Assembly (NCBI RefSeq): GCF_000369065.1
Contig: NZ_KB849812.1
Span: 192,804 to 256,803, forward strand
From: Acinetobacter haemolyticus CIP 64.3 = MTCC 9819
GTDB lineage: Bacteria > Pseudomonadota > Gammaproteobacteria > Pseudomonadales > Moraxellaceae
Length of the DNA stretch: 64,000 nucleotides
Direction of reading: 5' to 3'
The notes beneath the pieces were generated by a model that saw nothing but the letters and a program-made list of their open reading frames with translations, was not told the origin of the DNA and ran no database searches. Position numbers and translations under genes: made by a program. Positions 18,154 through 27,487 of the stretch are shown here, piece by piece; positions within the stretch are counted from its first letter, which is position 1, and every line of letters starts with the position of its first letter.

Positions 18154-21100
18154 CTATCTAAAACGTTCATACCAACGCTGTGGTTCTAAGCAAATTCGGC
18201 TACTACCTGTGGCTATAACACCTCCTACAGTGGTAGCACCGCGATTCCCTGTTGACAGGCAATAGTTCTTATTGTTGGTACCATCTCCCGGTCCTCCATT
18301 ACCACCACCTGAAGTGCCACATGTTGGATCTGTTGGATCACAATCTTTTTCATCATCAACAATTGTTGAATATTGAATACCTGCCCCTAATGAACAACCA
18401 TCACCTGTGCTACAAGCAATACCTGAATCGGTAACTAATTTTTTGTCACATTGCCCGTATGGCAAGCAGAACTGGTTTAAGAAACTTTCCCCTTTGACTC
18501 CTGCACCACAGTCTCCAGAAAGTCCTGGCTTACTACCATCAAAGGTCGAAACGAATAACCGATTATTCAAGGCTATTGGTGTTGAAAACACTTTAGCGCT
18601 CTGCAACTTATTCGATTTAAATTTATAATACCATCCCTGCATTGCAGTTGGAGACATTGGATAAGGTGCAACCAGCGTTGTATCATCATTTCGATTTGCT
18701 TGTGTAATCTCTCCTAAATTAGACTTGATCAAAGTAGGAGTGACAAAGGTGTATCCTGATTGATACAACCTACGTGCAGTAACATCTCGATCATAAATAT
18801 TATAGACAGCATCGTAATCATAACCAGATGTACCAACCGTATAATCTTTTAATGGTAAGCTACGATTTCCACTTCCGATTGAAACTACCGCAAAAGTTTG
18901 CCCTGCATGATCATAAACTGAGAATGATGGCATCTCATAGAAACGAGGACTCTTTTCTGCTGCATTCAGATTCAGTAAACGTCTCGGTGTCTTCGCGAAA
19001 TCCTTGGTGGATGCAGCATTATTATCTAAGTCAATTCGGAATAATTGCCCCCCTAGATCTCCAAAATACAAGTGATCGGCAAGTCCATCACCATTACGAT
19101 CTTCCGTACGAATTTCACTGACAACACTATATTTCAAATCACTTGCTGCTGTTTTTACAACATTTGTAGAAGCAGTAGTACTATTTGCGCCTGCCCACCA
19201 AAGTAGCTTGCCATTATCGGCATCGAACATATAAACACCACCACCCTTTTTATTGGTTTGGTTATATGTATCACTCTCATAGCCACCTGTGTTCGCATTA
19301 CCGTCTACACCACCAGCATCATATCCACCACCAACAAACATCACACGTTTACGCTGCTTATTCCATTTAACCCAAGTAATCGCAGGCTTAGACCAACTCT
19401 GCCCCATATCCCCCAATTCGTTATATGTTGTTATCGAACCATCACGGCTATAAACCTTTTTATCATCTGGAGAAATATGAAAAAGTAACTCAGGATCGTT
19501 GATATTCTGCAAATCTAAAGCATAGTAACTACGCCCGCCCATCCGCAAACCACCATAAGCCATTTGTTTACCTTTCTGATTCGTACCTTTACCCGAACCA
19601 ACAGTTAAATTACCTGACCCATCGACCACATACTCTGTATATGTTGTCCAAGCGCCATCGATCCCATAATACAAGTTCGACAAACCACCAGAAGTCGTAT
19701 CATATTTTTGAAATGCTTCCTTTTGTCTTTCAATCATTTCATTGGGTACAAAAGCGAACTTTTCTTGCCCGGTTTCAGCATCAACCACATGTAATAACCC
19801 CTGAGTCGTGCCAAATAGTACAAAATCCTCACGATTTTCTGTTTTCAACTCACCATTTTTATAAACAATCTTCCCTTTATTGGTAACGAGCAATGGGGAA
19901 GAATGCATAACCGCACCTATTTGGCGTAATTCAGGCGTAGTCGCTGTAATTTCTGGATTAGATGGATTTACGTTATATCCCAATAACTGCATCAAATAAC
20001 CACGGTTTGCATCATTTTTATAAGTCGTATCAGTCAAATCAGCACTACTCACTCGACGTAAGCTAGTCCCTGTAACAAAAGTTGCCGCTGTGCCAGTACC
20101 ACTTGCGATACGATTAGTTAATAATTTTCGGTTATCAACTGTTGCATCTGTATTCTTTCTCAGCTTCAATTGCGACCAGGCGCCACCCTTTAGAGCAAAT
20201 TTAGTGCTTCCAAAAATCTCCTCATCACCATCTTTGATCGCAGGATTAGTACTTACTGCCGGAGACCATAAATCATAGTTATCTACAATTCGACCTTGAC
20301 TATCAACTATATTATTACCTGCATTGTCCTTTAGCACTCCAACAACGACATTGTATTTCTTTAAGTTTCCAGCCCAAAGTTGATAAGTTTTATCTGGCGT
20401 AGGTTGGAACTGCGGGAAATAAGCTTGTTTTTGTAAAACAGCAGGATTTAGTCTATCTTTAGGTACAGTTGGTGAGCCTGTTGTAACTGCTGGAATCGAC
20501 CCACCTAGCCCATTAATAAAGTTATTAACACTGTCCACTACATCTTGTGAGCTATTACCTGAGTACCAACCACCTTCACCTTTAATTCCCCATTCAGCAG
20601 CAGCCTTAGTTGCAGAATTTATAGTTCCCAAAGCGTTGAGATTTTCTTCTTGTGTTTTGCCTGGATCATAAGATGGTATGTCATTAAAATCACTGCCAAA
20701 CCCCACTACTGCAGTTCTAATTTTCAATCCTGTCGGATTGTCATTTAAGAGTCTTTGGCTAAACGCCAAAGAACAACTGGTTGCTACAGTATTATTGGTT
20801 GAATCACCAGCTTGTTCAGTACATGTAAAGCTTGCACCATTCAGTGCATTTCGCATTGCTTTTGCTTGATTATGCTGACTTGAAGGCGCCCCATCGGTTA
20901 GCACATAAATTCCCTGACCACTACATTTCTTTACATCGTCAGATTGTTCTAACGATGCTGGCTTTTGATATCGTGTACCGTCAGCTGTTTTGATTCCCAG
21001 TCCAGCCGAATAATTAAAACCGTGCGGATGATCACTGCTTCTCGCTATATTTCCTCTTAAATAATAGCAAGTACCTGTAATATTACTGGTCAAATTAGAA

Positions 21101-22164
21101 CCAGAAGTATTATTCGCCAACCGAACTGTACAGGAGCCTGTTGTATATTGAGAAAGATCTAACGGTAAATAATCAAAAGTACGTGCAGAAGTATTTGGAT
21201 GACTGGTGCTCGGCCAAAATGTACAGTTCCCAGAATTATCCCATTCGTTACATTGGCTATAATGTGTCGTTCCACTACTACTATATCGAAAATAAACTGG
21301 TGCGCCACTAGGGAAATTTGAGAGTTCATTAGAGTTGAAGGTTCTCGTTCCCATAAAATATGCTGCCGCTTCTGCATAAGCGTTACCTGTTGGTGTACCT
21401 CCACGGGCATATAGTTTATTAGCAATAATATCGAGTAAAACTTGTCGATGTGTCTTAGTTACTCCATTTACATTTACCACAGCATCCAACCGCCTTGCTG
21501 GGGCTAGAATATAACCATTTCGACCAATCCCGTTAAAAGAATATGCTGATAATCCAATGATTTTATCATCTGTAATTCGCTCAATGCCTTTTGCTGTATT
21601 GCCATACAAAAGATCAAACATACCATCTTTTAAACGTGTGATACGATCATAAAATTTTCCAGTTTCTGTTTTATAATAATACACTTCAGGAGCACTTCCT
21701 TCAGAAGTAAAACCTGATAATGAAGGTGTTGTAGTGCGTTCAGTAGTACAGTCAGATTTATAATATGATCCAGCATCACCACAATTATAATATTTATACG
21801 TACTTGTTGAACTTCCTGTGCGTTTGAATGCATATCTTCGTACACTTGAAGCTGTACAGAAATACCGTGTATATGCAGGAGAGCCATTTGAGGATAATTC
21901 ATTACCCGAACCGCTTACCGAACCAGTTGGAATATCACAAGCACCAGCATTTCCTATTAATTGAGGTGCTCCCATACTCCCCGAAATATCGAACAACATC
22001 ATGAGGCTGACATCACCAGACTTTGCTTCTTGATAAATATCAATATCACTCGCTTGAGCAACACTGGTAATCACCAAACCTGAGCTCAACGCAGCAATCG
22101 TTGTCGCGAGTAATTTCTGACGATAAAGCCTATATTGCTTACTTTCTTGCATTTTATTTTTCAT
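18154..22164 (-). CDS. pilY1: PilY1-type pilus tip adhesin (cluster A)
   Basis: A 1336-residue exported protein (signal ending near VAQASDIDIYQ). The vWA-like domain carries the MIDAS start DISGS. The C-terminal PilY1 beta-propeller has the calcium loop DRNGDGLAD followed by HLYFGDLGGQLFRID, and a cysteine-rich tail contains CDPTDPTC. It matches ComC/PilY1 proteins, needed in Acinetobacter for pili and transformation. It shares long conserved blocks with the cluster B copy (for example REDFVLFGTTQGLLHVVDAE against RKDYMLFGTTQGLLHVVDAK) but lacks the Leu/Gly-rich segments seen there. Confidence 0.95.
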   Translation of the reverse strand: MKNKMQESKQYRLYRQKLLATTIAALSSGLVITSVAQASDIDIYQEAKSGDVSLMMLFDISGSMGAPQLIGNAGACDIPTGSVSGSGNELSSNGSPAYTRYFCTASSVRRYAFKRTGSSTSTYKYYNCGDAGSYYKSDCTTERTTTPSLSGFTSEGSAPEVYYYKTETGKFYDRITRLKDGMFDLLYGNTAKGIERITDDKIIGLSAYSFNGIGRNGYILAPARRLDAVVNVNGVTKTHRQVLLDIIANKLYARGGTPTGNAYAEAAAYFMGTRTFNSNELSNFPSGAPVYFRYSSSGTTHYSQCNEWDNSGNCTFWPSTSHPNTSARTFDYLPLDLSQYTTGSCTVRLANNTSGSNLTSNITGTCYYLRGNIARSSDHPHGFNYSAGLGIKTADGTRYQKPASLEQSDDVKKCSGQGIYVLTDGAPSSQHNQAKAMRNALNGASFTCTEQAGDSTNNTVATSCSLAFSQRLLNDNPTGLKIRTAVVGFGSDFNDIPSYDPGKTQEENLNALGTINSATKAAAEWGIKGEGGWYSGNSSQDVVDSVNNFINGLGGSIPAVTTGSPTVPKDRLNPAVLQKQAYFPQFQPTPDKTYQLWAGNLKKYNVVVGVLKDNAGNNIVDSQGRIVDNYDLWSPAVSTNPAIKDGDEEIFGSTKFALKGGAWSQLKLRKNTDATVDNRKLLTNRIASGTGTAATFVTGTSLRRVSSADLTDTTYKNDANRGYLMQLLGYNVNPSNPEITATTPELRQIGAVMHSSPLLVTNKGKIVYKNGELKTENREDFVLFGTTQGLLHVVDAETGQEKFAFVPNEMIERQKEAFQKYDTTSGGLSNLYYGIDGAWTTYTEYVVDGSGNLTVGSGKGTNQKGKQMAYGGLRMGGRSYYALDLQNINDPELLFHISPDDKKVYSRDGSITTYNELGDMGQSWSKPAITWVKWNKQRKRVMFVGGGYDAGGVDGNANTGGYESDTYNQTNKKGGGVYMFDADNGKLLWWAGANSTTASTNVVKTAASDLKYSVVSEIRTEDRNGDGLADHLYFGDLGGQLFRIDLDNNAASTKDFAKTPRRLLNLNAAEKSPRFYEMPSFSVYDHAGQTFAVVSIGSGNRSLPLKDYTVGTSGYDYDAVYNIYDRDVTARRLYQSGYTFVTPTLIKSNLGEITQANRNDDTTLVAPYPMSPTAMQGWYYKFKSNKLQSAKVFSTPIALNNRLFVSTFDGSKPGLSGDCGAGVKGESFLNQFCLPYGQCDKKLVTDSGIACSTGDGCSLGAGIQYSTIVDDEKDCDPTDPTCGTSGGGNGGPGDGTNNKNYCLSTGNRGATTVGGVIATGSSRICLEPQRWYERFR

Positions 22165-22180
22165 CTTTATTTACTCCCAC

Positions 22181-22969
22181 TCAAGAGAAATTCTGGGTGA
22201 TCGTGTATTCACTTACCTGAGTGGTAAATGGTACGTTCAAACTTGCTAAACATTCTGTGACCGTCTTAAGCGGATTGTCCTTATCTGCTGTCCCTGCAGG
22301 AATTGTAGGTGCTGTTGTATCTTCTGGAATTGAAAGCTCACTCATACGTTGTTGCAAACAAACATTAATAAAATTCCGATCCACACTGCTTAGACTAGGC
22401 ATCAAAGACACAGCAAAAATTTTTACGCGTTTCGCTTCCTCTATTTGAGCTTCTTTTGGATCAGTACCCCTTTGTCGATCATAAAAGGGGTCTTGCTCAA
22501 TGGCCGTTGGGAACTTTACAGCTACCTGTGTCATCACTGCTTTTCGTCCACTGGTAAACCAATTCCCAGAAACATTTGTACGTGCATCACAGTAACCATC
22601 TGTTCCTAGAGCATTATATGTTGGCTGAGTTTTACCTGATTCCCACTGCATCAAACTGATTTTATTGATGTCGAAGAAATCACTTTGATCACCCCGAAAG
22701 CAAAATACCAACTCTTTATCTTTATCACTTTCATTATTAATATAGCCAAACATGCCACTCCCACTGAAGCTTTGGGCTAGATTCTCAGCATGCTCAATAT
22801 TGAAAAATGCAGCATCCGAGTTTTGCATGACTAACTGCGAGACCTGACTATTTGTAGCGATATTTAGTCCGACGATACTTTGCCGAATCGCAATCGTTCC
22901 AATAATCGTAATAGCGACTAAAAATATAAGCACAACAATAAGCGTTGCACCTGACTGATTATGTTTCAT
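22181..22969 (-). CDS. pilX: Minor pilin PilX (cluster A)
   Basis: A 262-residue minor pilin starting MKHNQSG and then ATLIVVLIFLVAITIIGTIA. Like its paralogue it lacks Glu5, as expected for the GspK-like capping pilin. The start overlaps the pilW stop (ATGA) and pilY1 begins 16 bases after its stop. It is part of the pilus priming complex. Confidence 0.9.
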   Translation of the reverse strand: MKHNQSGATLIVVLIFLVAITIIGTIAIRQSIVGLNIATNSQVSQLVMQNSDAAFFNIEHAENLAQSFSGSGMFGYINNESDKDKELVFCFRGDQSDFFDINKISLMQWESGKTQPTYNALGTDGYCDARTNVSGNWFTSGRKAVMTQVAVKFPTAIEQDPFYDRQRGTDPKEAQIEEAKRVKIFAVSLMPSLSSVDRNFINVCLQQRMSELSIPEDTTAPTIPAGTADKDNPLKTVTECLASLNVPFTTQVSEYTITQNFS

Positions 22970-24099
22970 CGACCACGCTCCCCAAAAACATTACGCAAAG
23001 CAATGGTTTGCGATACAACTTGTCTAACATATTTCGTATTCGAACTTTCTGGCACTTTGACTTGGACGGTTTGATCAAGCACAATAAATTCCTGATCGTT
23101 TTTTATCGTACTTTCTGAGCCAACAGATTGAGCAGAACGGACTAACATACCCAATTGGACAGAGACAATCCGTGGTCGAGGCGCCGGAAGATTTAAATAA
23201 TCATTGATTGAGACATATCGACGCCCTGCTGTTTCATCACTTTGAACATTTAGAAGCACTCTAAAGTGATCAACTCGCTTCATAATGATTTCACCAGCGT
23301 CCCCATAATTCGTAATGTTCGCTGGAGATCCTTCTACAGGGTAATAACCCGCATCACATGCCAAAGCTAAAGCTTGGTTCGGCTCGTTGGCTTGTTTATT
23401 ATTGTCTTCTCTTAAAAAATAGCGCTGTACAACCACCTGTCGACCAAAAGGGGTTGTAGGATTTGCCGCATCTTGTTCCACTCGGAACCTTAAAGTATTT
23501 CCTTCACAATCGAATCCACCAACGAAAAAATCAACAGCTCCGTCACGTGTTTGCGTATATAGTGGTTCATATTGGATCACCAACTGATCACTTTCCGTCT
23601 CCTCACCATCAATCGTGATATTAGATACGCCAGTCCACATCGGTGCTGTGCCTGCAATCATTCCAGAACTGCGTGAAAGTAAATTCACATTTGCAGTCGT
23701 GCCTATAATTGATCGGTTAAGGTTACTTAATGGTGTCGCTGGTGTCGTGGTTTCATCTAATGTTGCATTAACAGAGGAAGTCAAGACGACTCCCGCAGCA
23801 GCAGTTTCATCATTGATAATGGCTTTCGAATTATTAAGATTGGTCAATCGGATATCTTGGGTGATGTAATTTAAACCAAAATTCGCATTATCCTGTATAT
23901 CCGATACCCCTTGTTGCATGGATAAACTTCTTTGACCTGTCAAAAACAATAAAATCGCAGCAGCAGTAATAATCAAACCTAACGCTAGCGATAGCATGAG
24001 TTCGACCAATGTAAATCCTGAACTGGCTTTGATAAATCTTCGATTTACTGACTTATATACTGGAAAAGCATTTCCTATAGAGTCCTTATTATTGTTCAT
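22966..24099 (-). CDS. pilW: Minor pilin PilW (cluster A)
   Basis: A 377-residue minor pilin (ComB-like) with a leader of 28 residues ending SSG, cleavage before FTLVELMLSLALGLIITAAA, Glu5 present. It starts one base after the pilV stop with a GGAG site inside pilV, and overlaps pilX by four bases. Its leader is shorter than that of the cluster B paralogue and lacks the repeat-encoded peptide, so it is a useful reference for the normal state. Confidence 0.92.
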   Translation of the reverse strand: MNNNKDSIGNAFPVYKSVNRRFIKASSGFTLVELMLSLALGLIITAAAILLFLTGQRSLSMQQGVSDIQDNANFGLNYITQDIRLTNLNNSKAIINDETAAAGVVLTSSVNATLDETTTPATPLSNLNRSIIGTTANVNLLSRSSGMIAGTAPMWTGVSNITIDGEETESDQLVIQYEPLYTQTRDGAVDFFVGGFDCEGNTLRFRVEQDAANPTTPFGRQVVVQRYFLREDNNKQANEPNQALALACDAGYYPVEGSPANITNYGDAGEIIMKRVDHFRVLLNVQSDETAGRRYVSINDYLNLPAPRPRIVSVQLGMLVRSAQSVGSESTIKNDQEFIVLDQTVQVKVPESSNTKYVRQVVSQTIALRNVFGERGR

Positions 24100-24100
24100 A

Positions 24101-24601
24101 CTAATAAGTCTCCATAATCACACAAGTTGAGGTTGGGTTATAAGCATTGCCGTTTGTACAATCTCCTGTACCAGCCCCATCTGTAGCACTTGAGTCCCCC
24201 CAAGCCACGTAAATACAACTTCTATTATTTGTATTTTGGCAATCCATAATATTCATTGTCATCCCTAGCGAAGCAGCTCGATTTGCTACTTGGGACACAT
24301 CAAAATCAGCTAAATCACTGTCTGTACAAGCAGTTGCCACACAGTCTGTCTGGAATGTTTTTTGTTTCGAAGCTGTTTGAATCTCTTCTTGATAAACAGC
24401 AAAAGCATTGCGATTCACACGAATTCTCTCTGCGAGATCACGTGCAATTGAGATCGCCTGTACTCGAGAAGTGCTTTCAGCACTCGCTTCTAATGCTCGA
24501 TATTGCAATGCTACGAAGCCTAACACCCCGATCGCTAAAATCATTAGTGCAACTAATATCTCAACGAGACCAACGCCACGTTGATGATTTAACCCGCTCA
24601 T
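24101..24601 (-). CDS. pilV: Minor pilin PilV (cluster A)
   Basis: A 166-residue minor pilin with leader MSGLNHQRG, cleavage before VGLVEILVALMILAIGVLGF, Glu5 present. I chose the ATG at 24601, which overlaps the fimT stop (TAATG) and has GGGG eight bases upstream. An ATG two codons earlier (24607) is possible but too close to that site. Confidence 0.9.
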   Translation of the reverse strand: MSGLNHQRGVGLVEILVALMILAIGVLGFVALQYRALEASAESTSRVQAISIARDLAERIRVNRNAFAVYQEEIQTASKQKTFQTDCVATACTDSDLADFDVSQVANRAASLGMTMNIMDCQNTNNRSCIYVAWGDSSATDGAGTGDCTNGNAYNPTSTCVIMETY

Positions 24602-25089
24602 TAACATGTCCCCGTTTGTGTCTGTTGAATTGTGCCCATTTTAGAAATACTGATTAACTTAGATTTACCGCCCCCGGCCTTATCACAAATCTCAAATATA
24701 TCGGTAGTTGAATCAATTAATCGCTGACAAGTAGGCGGAGTACTATTGTCCGCGATACAAACCCCACCATTTAGATTAAATAAAAGTGCGGTAGGTGATG
24801 TTGACTTCAAAACACTCTTTGATTCTGGTTGCCAGTGGAAAAGTGCTGCAGTGTTAGCACTGGGAGTCCCTGATGAATCTGTCTTTAGTTCTACTTTTAT
24901 CGCTCTACGTTCAAGAACGGCTTTTGCTCTCGCCTCATTGAAAGTTGAGACCAAAGTTTGAGTACTTTTATTTAGACCTTGATTCAACACCATATTATTG
25001 AATGCAGGAGCAGCCATCGTCGCAATGATTGCTAAAACAGCAATCGTCACCATCAACTCAATTAAGGTAAATCCCCAATTTTTCCCCAT
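24601..25089 (-). CDS. fimT: Minor pilin FimT/FimU (cluster A)
   Basis: A 162-residue GspH/FimT-type pseudopilin with a short leader MGKNWG, cleavage before FTLIELMVTIAVLAIIATMA, Glu5 present, then NEARAKAVLERRAIKVEL. First gene of cluster A. The ATG at 25089 is preferred to an in-frame TTG at 25101. The promoter should lie in 25090-25171, between this gene and the ispH terminator; TATTAT near 25125 on the minus strand is a possible -10. Confidence 0.9.
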   Translation of the reverse strand: MGKNWGFTLIELMVTIAVLAIIATMAAPAFNNMVLNQGLNKSTQTLVSTFNEARAKAVLERRAIKVELKTDSSGTPSANTAALFHWQPESKSVLKSTSPTALLFNLNGGVCIADNSTPPTCQRLIDSTTDIFEICDKAGGGKSKLISISKMGTIQQTQTGTC

Positions 25090-25171
25090 CGCCTTTACCA
25101 ATATTTTTTTAAATTTATGAGGCTATAATAGATTTTATTTTTACAGAACCAATACAAAGCAGATAAGAACC

Positions 25172-25206
25172 AAAAAAAAACAGATGGAATGCAATCCATC
25201 TGTTTC
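25172..25206 (-). terminator. Rho-independent terminator after ispH
   Basis: Stem AACAGATGGA / TCCATCTGTT (25179-25188 and 25195-25204) with a six-base loop. On the minus strand it is followed by nine T residues. It ends the ispH transcript before the minor-pilin operon. Confidence 0.9.
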
Positions 25207-25229
25207 TAGTTCACATTTTTCTAGGAAAA

Positions 25230-26180
25230 TTAGGCTTGTATCACCTGTATGCGCAACTCTTTTGGCAAGCTAAAAGTGATATTTTCTTCAGTACCTTGTA
25301 ACTCTTGGGGCGGTGTTGCTCCCCAATCTTGCAACCGTTGAATTACTTGTTTAATTAAAATCTCAGGTGCAGATGCGCCTGCCGTCACCCCTATTTTACT
25401 ATCCGATTTAAACCATTTTTGCTCAAGCTGATCTGCGTTGTCGACTAAATAAGCTGACTTTCCCATACGCTCAGCAAGTTCACGCAATCGATTTGAATTA
25501 GATGAATTTGGAGACCCTACCACTAACACGACATCACATTGTTCTGCTAAATCGCCTACTGCATCTTGACGATTTTGTGTTGCATAACAAATATCATCCT
25601 TGCGTGGTCCTTGGATCTCTGGGAACTTACGTCGCAATGCATCAATTACTTTTGCTGTATCATCAATTGATAGAGTCGTTTGTGTCACAAAGGCAACTTT
25701 TTCTGGGTGTTTCACCACCAAGTCATCAACATCTTGTTCATCTTCAACCAAATAAATCGCACCACCACGAGACTTATCATATTGTCCCATCGTACCCTCA
25801 ACTTCAGGGTGACCTTCATGGCCGATTAAAATTGCTTCCGTTCCCTCACGCGCGTATTTGGTAACCTCAATGTGAACCTTGGTCACCAAAGGACAAGTTG
25901 CATCAAATACTTTTAATCCACGGCGTTCAGCCTCTTGTTGTACTGCTTTTGATACGCCATGTGCGCTAAAAATCACAATAGAGTCATCAGGCACCTGATC
26001 AAGCTCATCAACAAAAACCGCGCCACGCTGACGCAAATCATCTACCACAAATTTGTTGTGTACGACCTCATGTCGCACATAAATTGGCGGATTAAAACAT
26101 TCGAGTGCTCGATTGACGATCGCTATAGCACGGTCAACACCAGCACAAAAACCTCGTGGATTGGCCAACACGATTTCCAT
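25230..26180 (-). CDS. ispH: 4-hydroxy-3-methylbut-2-enyl diphosphate reductase IspH
   Basis: A 316-residue iron-sulphur enzyme, the last step of the MEP isoprenoid pathway, giving IPP and DMAPP. The three cluster cysteines are visible in [12 protein letters not shown] (Cys12), [11 protein letters not shown] and [30 protein letters not shown] and TAGASAPE are also conserved. The ATG at 26180 follows GAGAGG and gives the standard length; an in-frame upstream start at 26198 is not needed. It is divergent from gmk. Confidence 0.98.
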   Translation of the reverse strand: MEIVLANPRGFCAGVDRAIAIVNRALECFNPPIYVRHEVVHNKFVVDDLRQRGAVFVDELDQVPDDSIVIFSAHGVSKAVQQEAERRGLKVFDATCPLVTKVHIEVTKYAREGTEAILIGHEGHPEVEGTMGQYDKSRGGAIYLVEDEQDVDDLVVKHPEKVAFVTQTTLSIDDTAKVIDALRRKFPEIQGPRKDDICYATQNRQDAVGDLAEQCDVVLVVGSPNSSNSNRLRELAERMGKSAYLVDNADQLEQKWFKSDSKIGVTAGASAPEILIKQVIQRLQDWGATPPQELQGTEENITFSLPKELRIQVIQA

Positions 26181-26282
26181 AACATCCTCTCTCATCATCT
26201 GAATATTTCAATCAAACTATTTCGTTTAGCAGCTCGCTACACTACAATAGCCAAGATATTTTATCATATCAGGAAAAATATC

Positions 26283-26906
26283 ATGTCGGGTCTATTGTTT
26301 GTCGTTTCTGCTGCCTCAGGAACAGGCAAAACATCTTTGGTAAAAGCCCTACTCGATCGCGTCAGCAACCTTCATGTTTCAGTATCGCATACGACTCGCA
26401 ATCAACGCCCAGGTGAACTAGACGGCGTTCATTATCATTTTACCAATAAAGAATCCTTCTTGTCTCAAGTCGAGGAAGGCGGTTTTATCGAGTATGCAGA
26501 AGTCTTTGGTAACTATTACGGCACATCGCAAGCTAAGGTAAAAGAGCAACTTCAACAAGGTCATGATGTTTTACTTGAAATCGATTGGCAAGGTGCTGAA
26601 CAGGTTCGTCGACTATTTCCAGAATCAAAACAAATATTTATCCTACCACCAACACAGTACGATCTAAGACAACGTCTTTCAAACCGTGGTACTGACTCAG
26701 TTGAAGTAATTGAACACCGCCTCAGTTGTGCTGTTGAAGATATGCGCCATTTCGCAAGCTTTGACTATGTGATTATCAATGATGACTTTAATAAAGCCGT
26801 ACATGATTTAGAAGCAATTATCACTGCAAATCGTCTAGAAACATTGCAGCAAAGTAGCCGTCATCAACAGTTAATTGAAAACTTGATTACACTCAATCGC
26901 GAATGA
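26283..26906 (+). CDS. gmk: Guanylate kinase
   Basis: A 207-residue kinase that phosphorylates GMP to GDP. P-loop SGTGKTS (residues 12-18), GMP-binding SHTTRNQRPGELDGVHYHF and the lid segment are typical. AGGA precedes the ATG at 26283. The frame remains open far upstream, but that region is the ispH antisense and is not conserved coding sequence. It is followed by rpoZ and then spoT, the usual gmk-rpoZ-spoT order, linking GMP supply with (p)ppGpp turnover. Confidence 0.97.
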   Translation: MSGLLFVVSAASGTGKTSLVKALLDRVSNLHVSVSHTTRNQRPGELDGVHYHFTNKESFLSQVEEGGFIEYAEVFGNYYGTSQAKVKEQLQQGHDVLLEIDWQGAEQVRRLFPESKQIFILPPTQYDLRQRLSNRGTDSVEVIEHRLSCAVEDMRHFASFDYVIINDDFNKAVHDLEAIITANRLETLQQSSRHQQLIENLITLNRE

Positions 26907-26975
26907 CTTGAGTCTTGGACAAAAGCCTTTTATACTATTTAGTCTTTCAGATGTATTGTTCAAACGAGACAACTT

Positions 26976-27254
26976 ATGGCACGTGTAACCGTTGAAGATT
27001 GTTTAGACCATGTCGATAACCGCTTTGAGTTAGTACTGGTAGCGAGTAAACGTGCACGCCAAATAGCACGTCAAGGCATGGAACCTACTGTAGAATGGGA
27101 CAATGACAAACCAACAGTTGTCGCTTTACGTGAGATTGCAGTGGGTCATGTCACCAAAGAAATTTTGAAACAACGCGACCAAGATTATCAAACTTCAAAT
27201 CTAGATATGGTGTTATCTACAAATTCATTAAATTTAGAAGGCTTTTCTTTCTAA
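26976..27254 (+). CDS. rpoZ: RNA polymerase omega subunit
   Basis: A 92-residue subunit that stabilises the beta' subunit during RNA polymerase assembly. The start [20 protein letters not shown] and the blocks [12 protein letters not shown] and [15 protein letters not shown] are diagnostic. It lies 69 bases after gmk and is followed by a terminator, so spoT probably has its own promoter as well. Confidence 0.98.
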   Translation: MARVTVEDCLDHVDNRFELVLVASKRARQIARQGMEPTVEWDNDKPTVVALREIAVGHVTKEILKQRDQDYQTSNLDMVLSTNSLNLEGFSF

Positions 27255-27274
27255 GTCGAATTTGCTATACATCG

Positions 27275-27305
27275 AAGCCCATTGTGAAGACACTGGGCTT
27301 TTTTG
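27275..27305 (+). terminator. Rho-independent terminator after rpoZ
   Basis: Stem AAGCCCA (27275-27281) with TGGGCTT (27294-27300), an inner GTG/CAC pairing, and six T residues on the plus strand. Confidence 0.8.
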
Positions 27306-27487
27306 TTTGTTGATCTTATTGTGAAATTTTCTCCATATTGAGAAAAGCAATATACTTCATTGAAAAAATTTACGAGTTTTTATAATGAACAAATTGACAA
27401 GTTTAGCAATATGCTTTTCATTAGAAGATAAGCAAAGTATCAACAAAGATTATCCTTACTGAATCCAAGTTATTAAAGGTGTTTTCT

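Noticed and set aside
25959-26282. Extended N-terminus of guanylate kinase
   Set aside because: The frame is open upstream but is antisense to ispH. The ATG at 26283 has a ribosome site and gives the family-standard protein.
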